6,050 bases of DNA from a bacterium. GTDB taxonomy: Bacteria; Actinomycetota; Humimicrobiia; Humimicrobiales; Humimicrobiaceae. Both the position numbers and the translations under genes were made by a program. Under the pieces are notes generated by a model that saw only the letters and a list, made by a program, of their open reading frames with translations, did not search any database and was not told the origin of the DNA. This document shows positions 5,179 through 6,050 of the stretch, piece after piece. How positions within the stretch are numbered: the stretch's first letter is position 1; the number at the start of each line of letters is the position of its first letter. Where the stretch lies: contig JAUWQC010000068.1 in NCBI GenBank assembly GCA_030611285.1, positions 1-6,050 of the forward strand, in the 5' to 3' direction.

Positions 5179-5553
5179 TTGGAAGAAGAAGGGTATTTTA
5201 TTTTAGATAGGAATTATAGAAATAGATACGGCGAAATAGATATAATAGCCAAAAGGGATAAATGTTTAATTTTTATAGAAGTTAAGACCAGGACGAATTT
5301 GGATTACGGAGACCCGCTGGAGGCCATAAATAAATTAAAGATTTCCAGAATAAAGAGATTAGCCAGTTTTTATATTGCAAGCAACAAACTTTCAGGATTC
5401 AATCCCAGATTTAATGTTATATCTATAATTATTAACAGGAGTTTAATCAAAAAGATAATAGAAAAAGATAATATGTTGAACGGGATAACTGAACTAAATA
5501 TCCTGGAAGATAAAAGCCTATTAAAAATTGAGCATATAGAGAATGCATTTTAA
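5179..5553 (+). CDS. yraN: YraN/UPF0102 family protein, predicted PD-(D/E)XK nuclease fold
   Basis: The TTG at 5179 is the first conventional start, giving 124 residues, but homology begins 20 codons earlier (144 residues from 5119), so this start is probably too short. Counting from 5119, visible motifs are the helix with GKIGEFIA (10-17), RNYRNRYGEIDIIA (31-44) and FIEVKTR (52-58). Together these give the Glu14, Asp41, Glu54, Lys56 set expected of Holliday-junction-resolvase-like folds. Starting at TTG would delete Glu14. The C-terminal third (VISIIINRSLI and the end ENAF) is less conserved. The biochemical function of the family is poorly established; nuclease activity is a fold-based inference. 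It follows rnhB as in many bacteria. GGA at 5171-5173 is only a weak site for the TTG. Confidence 0.85.
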   Translation: MEEEGYFILDRNYRNRYGEIDIIAKRDKCLIFIEVKTRTNLDYGDPLEAINKLKISRIKRLASFYIASNKLSGFNPRFNVISIIINRSLIKKIIEKDNMLNGITELNILEDKSLLKIEHIENAF

Positions 5554-5577
5554 AAGTTGAATCCAATTTTAGTTTAT

Positions 5578-5606
5578 TTGATGTTAAAAAATTCCTAAAA
5601 TATAAA
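5578..5606 (+). promoter_or_regulatory. candidate sigma-A promoter for the downstream methyltransferase
   Basis: TTGATG (5578-5583) and TATAAA (5601-5606) are exactly 17 nt apart in the 72-nt gap after yraN. Initiation near 5613 would leave about 12 nt of leader before the ATG at 5626, which limits how much ribosome site the transcript carries. No hairpin-plus-T-tract terminator was seen between yraN and this promoter, so read-through is also possible. Confidence 0.45.
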
Positions 5607-5625
5607 ATTATTAGAGAGATTTAAA

Positions 5626-6050
5626 ATGGAGAATAAAAAACAATTAACACGGCAAGAGAAGGTAGAACCAGAATCCCACTACTTTACAATACAAGCTTCC
5701 TGGGGTCTGACTAAACACATGGGAGGTCTGGAAGCCACTAGAGAGCTAATTGAGGCATGCCATATTGATGAAGATTCATGTGTTTTAGATGTCGGTTGCG
5801 GTGTTGGAATAACTGCTTGCTACATGGCCAAGGAGTATGGCTGTAAAGTGGTAGGTGTGGATCTTTCTGAGATGATGGTTGAGAGGTCTAAACAAAGAGC
5901 CAAAAGAAAAAATGTTGAGGACAAGGTTGAATTTAAGGTAGGGGATGCACAAGAACTTCCTTTTAAGGATAGAGTTTTCGATGCAGTTATTTGTGAGTCT
6001 GTGGTTGCATTTCCAAAGGATAAACAGAAGGTGATAAACGAGTATGCGCG
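5626..6050 (+). CDS. class I SAM-dependent methyltransferase (N-terminal part, runs off the window)
   Basis: 141 complete codons are present and the frame is open at the window end. SAM-binding landmarks of the Rossmann-like class I fold are motif I VLDVGCGVG (53-61), the acidic residue ending strand 2 in VVGVDLS (Asp79), GDAQELPF (106-113) and the strand-4 segment FDAVICESVVAF (118-129). This matches the broad Methyltransf_11/UbiE-like group acting on small molecules or lipids; the substrate cannot be read from this part. A region before the fold, ESHYFTIQASWGLTKHMGG (16-34), may help form a substrate cap. The ATG at 5626 follows GAGAGA (5614-5619) with about 6 nt spacing. Cys is frequent (six in 141 residues). 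It is not a usual member of this operon, where comM or dprA often follows yraN, and it has its own probable promoter. Confidence 0.9.
   Translation, partial: MENKKQLTRQEKVEPESHYFTIQASWGLTKHMGGLEATRELIEACHIDEDSCVLDVGCGVGITACYMAKEYGCKVVGVDLSEMMVERSKQRAKRKNVEDKVEFKVGDAQELPFKDRVFDAVICESVVAFPKDKQKVINEYA

Overview
This window is an AT-rich bacterial housekeeping cluster read entirely on the + strand. It joins the protein-targeting (SRP) genes to the rpsP-rimM-trmD-rplS ribosome/tRNA-maturation group and then to lepB, rnhB and a YraN-type gene. Order: ftsY (3' end only) - ffh - rpsP - khpA - rimM - trmD - rplS - lepB - rnhB - yraN - class I methyltransferase (5' part only). The genetic code is standard: TGA ends khpA and rimM, and TGG encodes Trp.

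The organism cannot be named from this stretch. No ylxM lies between ftsY and ffh, no rbgA lies between rplS and rnhB, and lepB sits directly between rplS and rnhB. This argues against a typical Bacillus or Clostridium layout and resembles the actinobacterial order. The strong A+T and Lys/Ile bias points to an AT-rich lineage, either a low-GC deep actinobacterial group or another AT-rich phylum. This is inference from gene order and composition only.

Region by region: 1-1567 holds the SRP receptor tail and the SRP54 GTPase, which together deliver nascent membrane and secreted proteins. 1654-2766 holds ribosomal protein bS16, the small KH-domain RNA-binding protein KhpA, and the 16S processing factor RimM. 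2811-3910 holds the tRNA m1G37 methyltransferase TrmD and ribosomal protein bL19. 3939-5553 holds signal peptidase I (which cleaves the products of the targeting pathway), RNase HII, and a YraN/UPF0102 nuclease-fold protein. From 5626 a SAM-dependent methyltransferase outside the usual operon membership runs off the window.

Four good sigma-A-like promoters can be read by eye, upstream of ffh, rpsP, rplS and the methyltransferase. The rplS one (TTGACA-17-TATATT) lies over the end of trmD. Genes with strong Shine-Dalgarno sites (ffh, rpsP, khpA, rplS) alternate with genes that have almost none (rimM, trmD, lepB, rnhB). The most notable oddity is yraN: family homology, including a predicted catalytic Glu, extends 20 codons upstream of the first canonical start codon, back to a GTT codon placed 7 nt after a GAGGT site. 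Otherwise this is an ordinary core-genome region. I found no mobile element, CRISPR array, tRNA, rRNA or evident novel system. No gene-free stretch exceeds 86 bases.
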